This document shows positions 26,428-35,161 of a stretch of DNA of 64,000 nucleotides, in pieces. The notes under the pieces are model-generated. The model worked only from the letters and a program-made list of their open reading frames with translations, was not told the DNA's origin and made no database searches. The position numbers and the translations under genes were made by a program. Position 1 is the first letter of the stretch; every line of letters starts with the position of its first letter. Origin of the DNA: Chryseobacterium sp. 6424 (GTDB lineage Bacteria > Bacteroidota > Bacteroidia > Flavobacteriales > Weeksellaceae); contig NZ_CP023540.1 in the NCBI RefSeq assembly GCF_003692615.1, positions 2,294,001 to 2,358,000 of the forward strand, in the 5' to 3' direction.

Positions 26428-27417
26428 ATGTTGCTTAAGGTAAAACCACCCTTAATTAGCGTGGTGATGTCCGTTTACAACGCCGAAAAATTCCTTCACG
26501 AAGCAGTGGAATCCATTCTGCAGCAGACTTATCCGTATTTTGAGTTTATCATAATCGAGGATGCTTCCACCGACGGTACTTTAAGAATTCTGGAGGAGTA
26601 CGAAAGCGCAGACAAACGGATAATTTTAATTAAAAATAGCCAGAACCGTGGCGCGGCTGGTTTCATTAAAAATTTAAACCGCGGTTTAGAGCAGGCAACA
26701 GGCGATTTTATCGCGCGGATGGATGCAGACGATATTTCGGCACTCGACCGTTTCGAAAAACAGGTGAACTATTTATCCGAAAACCCGGATATCTTCATGG
26801 TCGGAAGTGATTTGGATGTCATCGATGAGAACGGAATGTCCTTTAAAAAACTGACAGCTCCGCAAAGCGATGCGGAAATCAGGCAAAATATGCTGAAAAA
26901 CATTTCGCTTTTTCACCCCGTGCTGATGTGGCGGAACGATAAAAAGACCTTCTACCGCGAAAAAATGATCGGTTGCGAAGACTACGACCTCTACTTTAGG
27001 CTGATGGCTGAAGGGCATAAATTCGGGAATATCAAAGAGCCGCTTTTGAAATACCGAATTTTAGACTCGTCAATTTCCCGAAAGTCAGAGAAACTGGTAC
27101 GCTGGATTTTTGTAGAAAAAGCGCGTGCATTTTATCTTGAACGAAAACGGACGGGTGAGGATTCGTATGACACTTTTGAACCTGATGTATTTTTAAATAT
27201 TTTAGATCCGCAAGCTAAGCAAACTGCGGAAAATCTGTTGTTTGCCGCTAAAACTGCGGTGAAATATCAGGATCGCGAGGGTTTAGCTATTATTTTAAAG
27301 AAAGCCGAACGCGACTTCCCGAATGACAAAAGATTCACCCAGTTTCTTTTTCATCAAAAACTGCCGGCAAAATTATCTTCGTTCCTATTCAAAATTTCAT
27401 CTAATAAAGCACTGTAA
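26428..27417 (+). CDS. Glycosyltransferase family 2
   Basis: A 329-residue GT-A enzyme. ISVVMSVYNAEKFLHEAVES, IIIEDASTDGT, the metal site ARMDADDISALDRFEKQV, GSDLDVIDENG and CEDYDLYFRLMAEGHKFG are the full set of motifs of the common O-antigen and capsule GT2 group (similar to WbbD/EpsE-type enzymes). A C-terminal helical domain of about 90 residues follows KYRILDSSISRKS. Spacing to both neighbours is short (about 10-20 bases), consistent with one transcript from 24840 on. Confidence 0.9.
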   Translation: MLLKVKPPLISVVMSVYNAEKFLHEAVESILQQTYPYFEFIIIEDASTDGTLRILEEYESADKRIILIKNSQNRGAAGFIKNLNRGLEQATGDFIARMDADDISALDRFEKQVNYLSENPDIFMVGSDLDVIDENGMSFKKLTAPQSDAEIRQNMLKNISLFHPVLMWRNDKKTFYREKMIGCEDYDLYFRLMAEGHKFGNIKEPLLKYRILDSSISRKSEKLVRWIFVEKARAFYLERKRTGEDSYDTFEPDVFLNILDPQAKQTAENLLFAAKTAVKYQDREGLAIILKKAERDFPNDKRFTQFLFHQKLPAKLSSFLFKISSNKAL

Positions 27418-27426
27418 ATCAAACTC

Positions 27427-28587
27427 ATGGCTTCAAGAAAAATAAAAGTCCTTTTTCGGCACCGCTCTATGGAAATGGGCGGTGTAGAGAAAGTGTTGCT
27501 GAGTTTGTTGAATAATCTGGATCGGAAAAAGTTCGATTTCACGGTACTTTTAAGTCTTGATCAGGGCGAATTGCGCAACGAAATTCCGGCACACGTGAAG
27601 AAGATTTCCATTGCTCGCGGAAAGGAAGATTTCAGCAAAAATCCTTTTGTCTTTAAAGCGCAACTCGTGCTGCGCCGCCTGAAACTTGAATTTTTAAAAA
27701 GATTCCCGCAACTTACCGACCGCTTCCTGCTCAAAGACAAATTTGATGTCGAAATCGCGATGGATTGGCGGGATTTCGGCAAAGTTTTGAATTCTTCCAA
27801 CAAAAAATCGAGAAAAATCGCGTGGTTTCATTCGGAAATTAACGAAAAGAAAATCGCCGTGCTGGTACCACAGATTATCAGGCAGTTTCCGCAGTTTGAC
27901 CACATCGTGTACTGTTCAGATAATATTAAAAAGTTGATGCACCGTGAACATCCGGGCCTTCAGTACCCGCCGGAAAGCGTGATAATCAACGCCGTTGCCA
28001 TTGAAGAAATAAAGCAGAAAGCCGCCGGGCCGCGTCCGGAAATGCCTTCGGCACCGGTTTTCATAGCTGTCGGTCGCCTGCACACGCGCAAAGGTTTCCA
28101 TAAATTGATGGAGGCGCATGCCAGGTTGATTTCCGAGGGTTTTAAACATTCGGTGATGATAATCGGCGATGGTGAAGAACGCGCGAACCTCCTCCAACAG
28201 CAGAAAAAACTCGGCGTAGAAAGAACTTTTTTGCTGGCGGGCAACAAAATGAACCCGTATCCCTACATCAGCAGCGCGAATTTCTTTATTTTACCTTCGG
28301 AATCTGAGGCGTGGCCGCTCGTTATCGCGGAGGCGCTCATTCTGCAAAAACCGATCATCGCGACCGATACCGGTGATGTGGGTTTGATGATTGAAAACCG
28401 AAAAACCGGCCTGCTTATCAACTGTAACACCGAGGAAATCTACCGCGCGATGAAGGAATTCTTAACGGACGAGAATTTAGTTTTAAATATTAAGCAAAAC
28501 CTCTTAGCCATTGAAAACCAATTTGATAACCAAGATATTTTTAATGCTGTCGAACAGGTTTTGATCAATCTAACGGATAAAAAATGA
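27427..28587 (+). CDS. Glycosyltransferase family 4 (GT-B)
   Basis: A 386-residue GT-B enzyme. The N-terminal acceptor domain has the MGGVEKVLLSLLNNL loop typical of GT4. The donor domain has VFIAVGRLHTRKGFHKLMEA, MIIGDGEERANLLQQ, FLLAGNKMNPYPYISSANFF and LPSESEAWPLVIAEALILQKP, with the conserved glutamates. It resembles the gene at 29148 in both halves, so the two are paralogues. The stop overlaps the following acyltransferase start (ATGA). Confidence 0.9.
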   Translation: MASRKIKVLFRHRSMEMGGVEKVLLSLLNNLDRKKFDFTVLLSLDQGELRNEIPAHVKKISIARGKEDFSKNPFVFKAQLVLRRLKLEFLKRFPQLTDRFLLKDKFDVEIAMDWRDFGKVLNSSNKKSRKIAWFHSEINEKKIAVLVPQIIRQFPQFDHIVYCSDNIKKLMHREHPGLQYPPESVIINAVAIEEIKQKAAGPRPEMPSAPVFIAVGRLHTRKGFHKLMEAHARLISEGFKHSVMIIGDGEERANLLQQQKKLGVERTFLLAGNKMNPYPYISSANFFILPSESEAWPLVIAEALILQKPIIATDTGDVGLMIENRKTGLLINCNTEEIYRAMKEFLTDENLVLNIKQNLLAIENQFDNQDIFNAVEQVLINLTDKK

Positions 28588-29144
28588 TATTTTCATACAG
28601 AATCATCCTTAAAATCAATACGCTGTGGCGCAGCCTTTACAACCGAGCTTACATTGAAGTCTGCAAGGCGCGCGGCCTGAAAGTAGGAAAGGAAGTTATT
28701 TTTGTGGAAGCCCCAAAATTCGGGTCGGAACCTTACCTAATTGAAATCGGTGACCGGTCGAAAATTACCGCCAACTGCACCTTCATCAACCACGATGGCG
28801 CGATGTACGTCATCCGTTCGATGGAGAAATATGCGGATGCACGAAATTTCGGCCGTATAAAAATCGGTAAAAACTGCTTTATCGGCAACAACTGCACGAT
28901 CTTGCCCGGCGTGGAAATGGGCGACAACTGCATTCTGGGCGCAGGTTCTGTCTTAAGTTCTTCGATGCCACCAAATTCTGTTTACGCGGGTGTTCCGGCC
29001 AGATTTATCTGCACGGTTGAGGAATATGGCGATAAATCTTTAGCGAACAACACGCTTTATCCAAGGGCGCTTGAAGCCCACCGCCCATCACTGGACGCAT
29101 ATATCAAAGAAAATTTACCTTACACGTATAAATCCGTAAAATAA
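28584..29144 (+). CDS. Hexapeptide-repeat acyltransferase
   Basis: A 186-residue left-handed beta-helix acyltransferase. It shows LIEIGDRSKITANCTFINHDG, IKIGKNCFIGNNCTILPGV, MGDNCILGAGSVLSSSMPP and the closing NSVYAGVPARFICTVEEY, the standard end of this family. The catalytic-type His is in FINHDG. It lies between two paralogous GT4 genes, overlapping the first by four bases, so it probably acetylates a sugar that one of them transfers. Confidence 0.87.
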   Translation: MIFSYRIILKINTLWRSLYNRAYIEVCKARGLKVGKEVIFVEAPKFGSEPYLIEIGDRSKITANCTFINHDGAMYVIRSMEKYADARNFGRIKIGKNCFIGNNCTILPGVEMGDNCILGAGSVLSSSMPPNSVYAGVPARFICTVEEYGDKSLANNTLYPRALEAHRPSLDAYIKENLPYTYKSVK

Positions 29145-29147
29145 CCT

Positions 29148-30296
29148 GTGGCGAAAAAGAAAATCCTTATCCGAATCGGTTCGCTGCGGCACGGTGGCGC
29201 AGAAAAAGTGCTGGTGACTTTTCTTAAAAATCTGCCGCCTGATAAATATGAGATTGACCTTTTGCTCAATCTTTATTCGGGGAAATATTTGGCTGATGTG
29301 CCTGATTTCGTGAATATTCTGCACCTGAACAAAGGCGAAATGATTACCACAAACCGTCCTCAGGATTTGCCGGAAAAACTCTTCCGTAAGTTGTATCAGG
29401 GATTTTTAAAAACATTCCCTAAGGTTCTTTATAAAACTATTTTAAAAGGTAAAAAATACGATATCGAGTTCGCGGCGATACACGGGATGCGCGACGAAAT
29501 CCTCAATTCACCTTTGAAATCTTCAAAAAAAATTGTCTGGATTCATAATGATTTGCGAAAAACGCACTTTCACAAATACGACGATGCAGAAATACGTAAG
29601 TTTTTCGGTTTCGATAAAATTCTGGTGATTTCAGATCATATCAAACAGGACTTTGAAAGTGTGGCCGAAAACGATGTTGAAAAGCAGAAAATCTGTCGGA
29701 TCTACAACCCGCTCGACACATTAGAAATCCTGAAGAAAGCGGCTGAGCCTTTAGAACCCGCCAAAGACAACCTGCCGCTATTCGTTTCTGTTGGTACTGT
29801 TTTTCCGCAAAAAGGATTCGACAGGCTTCTGAAAGCTCAGCGGAGATTGCTGGACGAAGGTTTTGGTTTTAAAGTGAAGATCATCGGCGACGGTTACGAT
29901 TTTGAGAATATCAAAAAACTTAGAAATGACCTTAAATTAGATGATCATGCAGAAATGACAGGCTTTAGCGACAATCCGTATCCGCACATCAAGGCAGCTG
30001 ATTTTTTTGTGTTAAGCTCCAGGTATGAAGGTTTCCCGACCGTCTTGTTTGAGGCCATTACTTTAAAAAAGAACATCATCGCCACTGATGTTTCGGGCGT
30101 TCGAGAAATGCTGTGTGACGGGCAACTCGGACTGATCATGGAAAATTCTGAAGACGGAATTTATACGGGAATGAAAACGGCATTGCTGAATCCTGAAAAA
30201 TTCCGTGATTATCAACGAAACCTCGGAAACTACGAAATCCCATTCAGTCTGGAAAAATCGGTGGAGAAAATTATCGGAATAATTGATGGTCTTTAA
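29148..30296 (+). CDS. Glycosyltransferase family 4 (GT-B)
   Basis: A 382-residue GT-B enzyme beginning with GTG three bases after the previous stop. Motifs are RHGGAEKVLVTFLKNL, VSVGTVFPQKGFDRLLKAQR, KIIGDGYDFENIKKL, then MTGFSDNPYPHIKAADFFVL and SSRYEGFPTVLFEAITLKK with the GT4 glutamates and VSGVREMLCDG. It parallels the enzyme at 27427 along its whole length, so the pair probably arose by duplication around the intervening acyltransferase gene. Confidence 0.9.
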   Translation: MAKKKILIRIGSLRHGGAEKVLVTFLKNLPPDKYEIDLLLNLYSGKYLADVPDFVNILHLNKGEMITTNRPQDLPEKLFRKLYQGFLKTFPKVLYKTILKGKKYDIEFAAIHGMRDEILNSPLKSSKKIVWIHNDLRKTHFHKYDDAEIRKFFGFDKILVISDHIKQDFESVAENDVEKQKICRIYNPLDTLEILKKAAEPLEPAKDNLPLFVSVGTVFPQKGFDRLLKAQRRLLDEGFGFKVKIIGDGYDFENIKKLRNDLKLDDHAEMTGFSDNPYPHIKAADFFVLSSRYEGFPTVLFEAITLKKNIIATDVSGVREMLCDGQLGLIMENSEDGIYTGMKTALLNPEKFRDYQRNLGNYEIPFSLEKSVEKIIGIIDGL

Positions 30297-30320
30297 AAAA
30301 AATAACTGAAATTTGTACTG

Positions 30321-30875
30321 ATGTCATCACCCACCATCATTCAAAAAGATTTCTACCGGGAGAGCGGGAAAATGCTTTCTGCCACACATATCTGGGCAAA
30401 ATGCATCAATCCGAACCTGCATTTCATTTATTTGCTGCGCAAATGCCAGCGACACCCAAAAAAATCGTTATTAGGAATGTTTTGGCGGGTCGTCCTGAGA
30501 CATTATCAAATAAAATATGGTTTCCAGATCTATCCCGAAACGCAGATCGGTGAAGGATTTTATCTCGGGCATTGGGGCGCGGTAGTCATCAATCCGAAAG
30601 CGGTCATCGGTAAAAACTGCAATATCGCGCAGGGCGTCACCATCGCGCAGGCCAACCGCGGAAAAAATGAAGGTGTTCCCACGATCGGAAACGAAGTCTG
30701 GATCGGGCCCAACGCAGTGTTGGTAGGTAACATTAAAATTGGAAATAACGTGCTGATCGCGCCGAATGCCTATATCAATTTCGATGTTCCTTCAAATTCG
30801 GTAGTAATAGGAAACCCAGGTGTCATCACCTCAAATGAAAACGCGACCGCCGGCTACATCAATCATAAAATTTAA
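30321..30875 (+). CDS. Serine acetyltransferase-like hexapeptide protein
   Basis: A 184-residue acyltransferase similar to the catalytic half of CysE and to serine acetyltransferase-like enzymes of polysaccharide loci. A helical N-terminus (HLRKCQRHPKKS-like segment around residue 40) precedes the beta-helix: IGEGFYLGHWGAVVINPKAV with the catalytic-type His, IGKNCNIAQGVTIAQANRGK, IGNEVWIGPNAVLVGNIKI and IGNNVLIAPNAYINFDVPSN. Being last in the glycan locus, it more likely modifies a sugar than makes O-acetylserine, but cysteine biosynthesis is not excluded. Confidence 0.82.
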   Translation: MSSPTIIQKDFYRESGKMLSATHIWAKCINPNLHFIYLLRKCQRHPKKSLLGMFWRVVLRHYQIKYGFQIYPETQIGEGFYLGHWGAVVINPKAVIGKNCNIAQGVTIAQANRGKNEGVPTIGNEVWIGPNAVLVGNIKIGNNVLIAPNAYINFDVPSNSVVIGNPGVITSNENATAGYINHKI

Positions 30876-30884
30876 GTATCTATC

Positions 30885-31547
30885 ATGTCGAAAAATTACG
30901 AAACCATCTTCGAAAACAATAAAAAATGGATTGCCGAAAAACTAAATGCTGATCCCGAATTTTTTGATAAACTCGCGGCTGGGCAAAACCCGGAATATCT
31001 GTACATCGGCTGTTCTGACAGCCGGGCAACCGCTGAAGAACTGATGGGCATGGCACCGGGCGAAGTCTTCGTACACCGCAATATCGCCAATGTGGTGAAT
31101 ACGCTGGATATGAACTCTACCGCAGTCATAGAATACGCGGTGGAACATCTGAAAGTGAAACACATCATCGTTTGCGGGCATTACGGCTGCGGTGGCGTAA
31201 AGGCCGCGATGACACCCGAGGACCTCGGCATCCTGAATCCGTGGTTAAGGCTCATACGCGATGTTTACCGCATCCACCAAAAAGAACTTGATGCTATTGA
31301 GTGTGACCAGCAACGCTACAACCGTCTGGTAGAACTGAATGTACAGGAACAATGTATCAATATCATCAAAATGGCCTGTGTGCAAGAGCGCTATATCCTG
31401 GATGATTACCCAATTGTACACGGCTGGGTATTCAATATGAAAACTGGCAAACTCATTGATTTAGAGATTGATTTTGAAGAGATTCTTGCGGATATACAGA
31501 AGGTTTACGACCTAACAAACTCTACTTGGGTAATGGGTAAAAAATAA
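30885..31547 (+). CDS. can: Beta-class carbonic anhydrase (first of two)
   Basis: A 220-residue zinc enzyme that interconverts CO2 and bicarbonate. The zinc ligands and catalytic pair are all visible: C43, D45 and R47 in IGCSDSRATAEELMG, and H99 and C102 in VCGHYGCGG. The helix NIANVVNTLDMNSTAVIEYAV between them is typical of clade B beta enzymes. It follows the last polysaccharide gene by 9 bases and may be co-transcribed with it, but by function it groups with the SulP transporter and second carbonic anhydrase downstream. Confidence 0.95.
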   Translation: MSKNYETIFENNKKWIAEKLNADPEFFDKLAAGQNPEYLYIGCSDSRATAEELMGMAPGEVFVHRNIANVVNTLDMNSTAVIEYAVEHLKVKHIIVCGHYGCGGVKAAMTPEDLGILNPWLRLIRDVYRIHQKELDAIECDQQRYNRLVELNVQEQCINIIKMACVQERYILDDYPIVHGWVFNMKTGKLIDLEIDFEEILADIQKVYDLTNSTWVMGKK

Positions 31548-31620
31548 TAAGCGCCATTTCAAACAATAGATGCCGCGTATTAATAATTGTTAATATTTAG
31601 TCAAAATCTATAATTAGGGT

Positions 31621-31650
31621 TTGCATTTTTATTCATTCCCCTTATATTTG
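31621..31650 (+). promoter_or_regulatory. Promoter of the small secreted protein and SulP genes
   Basis: TTG at 31621-31623, 19 bases, then TATATTTG at 31643-31650. Both boxes match the flavobacterial consensus. The GTG start of the small gene lies 18 bases further on. Confidence 0.7.
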
Positions 31651-31668
31651 TAGCTGAAAATTTGTGAA

Positions 31669-31965
31669 GTGAGATATTTTTGGAACATATTGGTTCTGGC
31701 GATTTTTATCAATTTTATGGCTGCACCTACGGTTGCGCTTGCCTTTGGGGTAGAGCTGCCACAGACCAATATGATGATTTCTGAAGAAGAAACCCATAAT
31801 TCACCAATCACTTTTTCAGAAAAAACACTTCCGGCCACACTGAATGTACATGATTTCCTAAAGTTCTTTCAGTCCTCCGGCAATCAAAAGGCATTTCTTT
31901 CCGCTGATGAGCATCTTGCGGCATCACCTTACTCCTCTGTCATTTCCCCTCCTCCAGAAGCTTAA
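31669..31965 (+). CDS. Small exported protein of unknown function upstream of SulP
   Basis: A 98-residue protein starting with GTG at 31669, the only in-frame start near the promoter. A hydrophobic signal-like segment (residues 5-26, ending TVALAFG) is followed by a polar 70-residue mature part with THNSPITFSEKTLPATLNVHDF and a Pro-rich C-terminus. I see no domain. It sits between a carbonic anhydrase and a SulP transporter, preceded by a good promoter, so it is probably expressed. A role in bicarbonate or pH handling is only a guess from position. Confidence 0.55.
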   Translation: MRYFWNILVLAIFINFMAAPTVALAFGVELPQTNMMISEEETHNSPITFSEKTLPATLNVHDFLKFFQSSGNQKAFLSADEHLAASPYSSVISPPPEA

Positions 31966-32109
31966 TTTTTAACATCATTTCGGGATATTTTGCTCATTTT
32001 TTTAATAACTGAGACTGTCCCTCTGTGTAAAAAAAATTAAGTTTTAATATGTATGGTTGATTTTCAACATATTGACAATTAACCACATAACATCATTTCT
32101 TTTCTTAAA

Positions 32110-33717
32110 ATGAAACAAAATAAAAATATATTTGAGGGGATTAAAGAGAATTTTCCTTCAGGAGTTGTTGTATTTCTGGTCGCGTTGCCTTTATGTTTGG
32201 GGATTGCACTGGCCTCCGGCGCGCCACCACTTTCTGGCGTCATCGCAGGGATCGTGGGCGGCATCGTGATCGGCTCACTATCAAATTCAAACATTTCAGT
32301 CTCAGGTCCGGCAGCGGGTTTAGCGGCTATTGTACTGTCTGCCATTACCGAACTCGGCGCGTTCGAGCTTTTTCTTTGCGCTGGTCTTATTGCAGGTTTG
32401 TTACAGTTGGCTATGGGTTTTTTCCGTGCGGGCAGCATTTCCAACTACTTCCCAAACAGTGTGATCGAAGGTATGCTGGCGGGTATTGGGGTTATTATCA
32501 TCCTGAAACAAATTCCGCATGCGCTGGGTTACGACGCGGGTTCTTTCAGCAGCGAACGTGTTTTTGAAAATGGCTTTAGCCTCACAAACATAAGCACTTA
32601 CATCGGCAATGTAGCTTCGGCGCTTCATCCGGGTGCCATCATCGTTACGGTTATTTCTCTTACGATACTTCTGGCCTGGGACAACATTCCTTCGTTAAAA
32701 AAACTGAAACTACTACCTGGCGCTCTGGTAGCGGTAATTGTAGGGATTTTAGTGAATGAATTTTTCAAAATGACCAGTAGTTCATTGGCTATTTCGCCTG
32801 AACATTTGGTGACACTCCCGGTACCCACTTCAGCGGCGGAATTTGCAGCGCTTGTCACCATGCCCGATTTTAGCGGGTTTACAAATCCACAGGTATGGAT
32901 TGTTGGCGCCACCATCGCGGTAGTAGCTTCTATCGAAACGCTATTATGTATTGAAGCGGCCGACAGACTCGACAAGCAGCGCAGGATTACAGACACCAAT
33001 CTGGAACTTCGCGCACAAGGCATCGGGAACCTGATCAGCTCGCTGATTGGTGGGCTACCGGTAACATCAGTGGTGGTACGTACTTCCGCAAACGCCAATG
33101 CAGGCGCTACTTCGAAGGTTTCTGCCATCATCCACGGGGTTTTATTGCTGGTATGTGTATTAAGCATCCCTTTCCTGCTGAATCTCATCCCTCTTGCCAC
33201 GCTGGCTGCGGTATTACTTTTGGTAGGTTATAAATTGGCAAGTCCGCAGAAGATAAAGCATTTTATGGCGAAAGGTAAATTTCAGTATCTCCCGTTCTTA
33301 GCAACCATTTTGGCGGTAGTATTTACAGATTTACTTACCGGCGTTGCCATAGGCATGGCCATTGCCATATTTTTTGTACTACAGGGAAATATGAAACGTG
33401 CTTACTACTTCAGCCGTGAGGAACTGGAAGAAGCCGATGAAATAACCCTGAAACTGGCTGAGGAAGTCTCTTTCCTGAATAAAGCCGCGATTAAGAAAAC
33501 CCTAAAAAACATCCAACCGTTCTCACGTGTGACCATCGACGCGAAATCAACCTCTTACATCACCTCAGACGTACTTGAAATGATACAGGAGTTTGCCAAC
33601 ATCCGTGCAAAAGAGGACAATATAGAGGTACAATTGATTGGTTTCCGTACGAATTATAACGATTACGCGTCCAACCAGCACTCACACATCACCATCGACC
33701 ACCGTCGTGCGATGTAA
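32110..33717 (+). CDS. SulP-family inorganic anion transporter
   Basis: A 535-residue inner-membrane transporter of the SLC26/SulP family. The hydrophobic core opens with FPSGVVVFLVALPLCLGIAL, has SVSGPAAGLAAIVLSA (the SulP substrate-binding region), PNSVIEGMLAGIGVIIILKQ and IGNLISSLIGGLPVTSVVVR. A C-terminal STAS-like domain begins near residue 445 (VSFLNKAAIKKTLK, then RVTIDAKSTSYITSDVLEMI). Family members carry sulfate or bicarbonate. Placement between two carbonic anhydrase genes argues for bicarbonate, as in known SulP/carbonic anhydrase pairs and fusions. Confidence 0.93.
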   Translation: MKQNKNIFEGIKENFPSGVVVFLVALPLCLGIALASGAPPLSGVIAGIVGGIVIGSLSNSNISVSGPAAGLAAIVLSAITELGAFELFLCAGLIAGLLQLAMGFFRAGSISNYFPNSVIEGMLAGIGVIIILKQIPHALGYDAGSFSSERVFENGFSLTNISTYIGNVASALHPGAIIVTVISLTILLAWDNIPSLKKLKLLPGALVAVIVGILVNEFFKMTSSSLAISPEHLVTLPVPTSAAEFAALVTMPDFSGFTNPQVWIVGATIAVVASIETLLCIEAADRLDKQRRITDTNLELRAQGIGNLISSLIGGLPVTSVVVRTSANANAGATSKVSAIIHGVLLLVCVLSIPFLLNLIPLATLAAVLLLVGYKLASPQKIKHFMAKGKFQYLPFLATILAVVFTDLLTGVAIGMAIAIFFVLQGNMKRAYYFSREELEEADEITLKLAEEVSFLNKAAIKKTLKNIQPFSRVTIDAKSTSYITSDVLEMIQEFANIRAKEDNIEVQLIGFRTNYNDYASNQHSHITIDHRRAM

Positions 33718-33774
33718 TACTTAAAACAATTTTAATAAATAAAATAACGCCCACCGTGGCACATAGAAAATACG

Positions 33775-34410
33775 ATGAAAGCACATACTTCTGAAACCCA
33801 ATCGACCATCACCCCAGAAAAGGCTCTGGAATTTCTGAAAGAAGGAAACCAGCGCTTCGTGAACAACCTTAAGGTAAACCGTAACCTACTAGAGCAAGTA
33901 AACGATACGCGTGAAGGCCAATGGCCGTTTGCTGTAATCCTAAGCTGTATCGACAGTCGTACATCCGCTGAACTAATTTTCGATCAGGGTTTAGGTGACA
34001 TCTTCAGCATCCGGATTGCAGGTAATTTTGTAAACCAAGACATATTGGGTTCCATGGAATTTGGGTGCAATGTAGCCGGCTCCAAACTGGTTGTGGTATT
34101 AGGGCACAGCAAATGTGGCGCTTTGAAAGGCGGATTGGACGCACCGAAAATCGAAGGTTTAGGCATGGATAATCTTAACCATCTTATCTATCATTTCGAT
34201 CCCTGCATACAAGAGGTGATAAAAGATGGGGAAGAACGTTCCTCCAAAAACGAGGATTTACTTGAAAGACTGAATATCTGCAACATACAGCGCACCATCC
34301 AAGACATACGCCACCAAAGCTCTACCCTTAACAAGATGGAACAGGAGGGCAAAATTAAGATTGTAGGCGCCAACTACTGTGTAGAAAGCGGCACGGTAAC
34401 ATGGCTGTAA
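33775..34410 (+). CDS. Beta-class carbonic anhydrase (second)
   Basis: A 211-residue enzyme with all active-site residues: C58, D60 and R62 in LSCIDSRTSAELIFD, and H111 and C114 in VLGHSKCGALKGG. It differs clearly from the carbonic anhydrase at 30885 and belongs to another beta clade (QGLGDIFSIRIAGN). It starts 57 bases after the SulP stop and is probably co-transcribed with it. The two enzymes may serve different conditions, or one may feed the transporter. Its stop abuts the convergent pth stop with no gap. Confidence 0.95.
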   Translation: MKAHTSETQSTITPEKALEFLKEGNQRFVNNLKVNRNLLEQVNDTREGQWPFAVILSCIDSRTSAELIFDQGLGDIFSIRIAGNFVNQDILGSMEFGCNVAGSKLVVVLGHSKCGALKGGLDAPKIEGLGMDNLNHLIYHFDPCIQEVIKDGEERSSKNEDLLERLNICNIQRTIQDIRHQSSTLNKMEQEGKIKIVGANYCVESGTVTWL

Positions 34411-34974
34411 TTATTTACCGTTAAAACCTGTCATGGCATTCTGTATGCCTGCAAAAACAAAAGACAAACAGGCTTTAGAAAACTTCTCGATTCTTTCGGG
34501 AAGTTTTTCTTTTTCCTCCTCTGTCCATTTGCCGAGTACATAATCCACCTGCTTTCCTTCGGAAAAATCCGCGGAAATACCGAATCTGAGGCGTGGATAG
34601 TCCTGTGTCTGCAATTCTTGCTGGATACTTTTAAGACCGTTATGGCCCGCATCGGAACCTTTCATCTTCATCCTTAAAGTGCCAAAAGGCAGCGCAAGAT
34701 CATCCGTAATCACCATAATATTTTCAAGCGGAATATTTTCTTTCTGCATCCAGAATCTTACGGCTTTCCCGGAGAGGTTCATATATGTATCGGGCTTCAG
34801 TACCAATACTTTACGGCCTTTGTATTTACCTTCAGCCAACCACCCGAAATTGGCTGATTTGAAGGGCGCGTCTATTTCCGCCGCAATCTTTTCAGCTACT
34901 TTAAAACCGATATTGTGGCGCGTTTCCGCATATTCTTCGCCTTTGTTGCCTAGGCCGATGATAAGATATTTCAT
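34411..34974 (-). CDS. pth: Peptidyl-tRNA hydrolase
   Basis: A 187-residue enzyme that frees tRNA from peptidyl-tRNA dropped by stalled ribosomes. The bacterial Pth signature is complete: LIIGLGNKGEEYAETRHNIG with N10 and catalytic H20, LVLKPDTYMNLSGKAV, VITDDLALPFGTLRMK with the conserved Asp, and GSDAGHNGLKSIQQEL. Length is typical. It lies 6 bases downstream of a 48-codon gene that itself follows mfd, so the three probably share a transcript. Confidence 0.97.
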   Translation of the reverse strand: MKYLIIGLGNKGEEYAETRHNIGFKVAEKIAAEIDAPFKSANFGWLAEGKYKGRKVLVLKPDTYMNLSGKAVRFWMQKENIPLENIMVITDDLALPFGTLRMKMKGSDAGHNGLKSIQQELQTQDYPRLRFGISADFSEGKQVDYVLGKWTEEEKEKLPERIEKFSKACLSFVFAGIQNAMTGFNGK

Positions 34975-34980
34975 GTAAGT

Positions 34981-35127
34981 TTAATATTGATTGTACGGTA
35001 AATAAAGCGAAACAGTATCCCCAAACGCCAGTCCCTCATTTTCAGGCACGTAGAAAAGGGTAACCGTAACTTCTTCATCGCGTACCTCTGTCATGAAATC
35101 TTTCAAAATAACAAAGTTCTCTTTCAT
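34981..35127 (-). CDS. Small conserved-looking protein between mfd and pth
   Basis: A 48-residue open frame, from ATG at 35127 to TAA at 34981. It begins 34 bases after the mfd stop and ends 6 bases before the pth start, a packing that strongly suggests a real operon gene. The product is acidic (KENFVILKDFMTEVRDEEVT) with a beta-prone C-terminal half (VSLYLPYNQY) and no signal peptide or membrane segment. I recognise no family. Codon use resembles the neighbours. It could be a small cytoplasmic regulator or a remnant of a longer gene. Confidence 0.55.
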   Translation of the reverse strand: MKENFVILKDFMTEVRDEEVTVTLFYVPENEGLAFGDTVSLYLPYNQY

Positions 35128-35161
35128 TAAATCGCTTCATTCAGGTTTTTTCCAAAGATAC

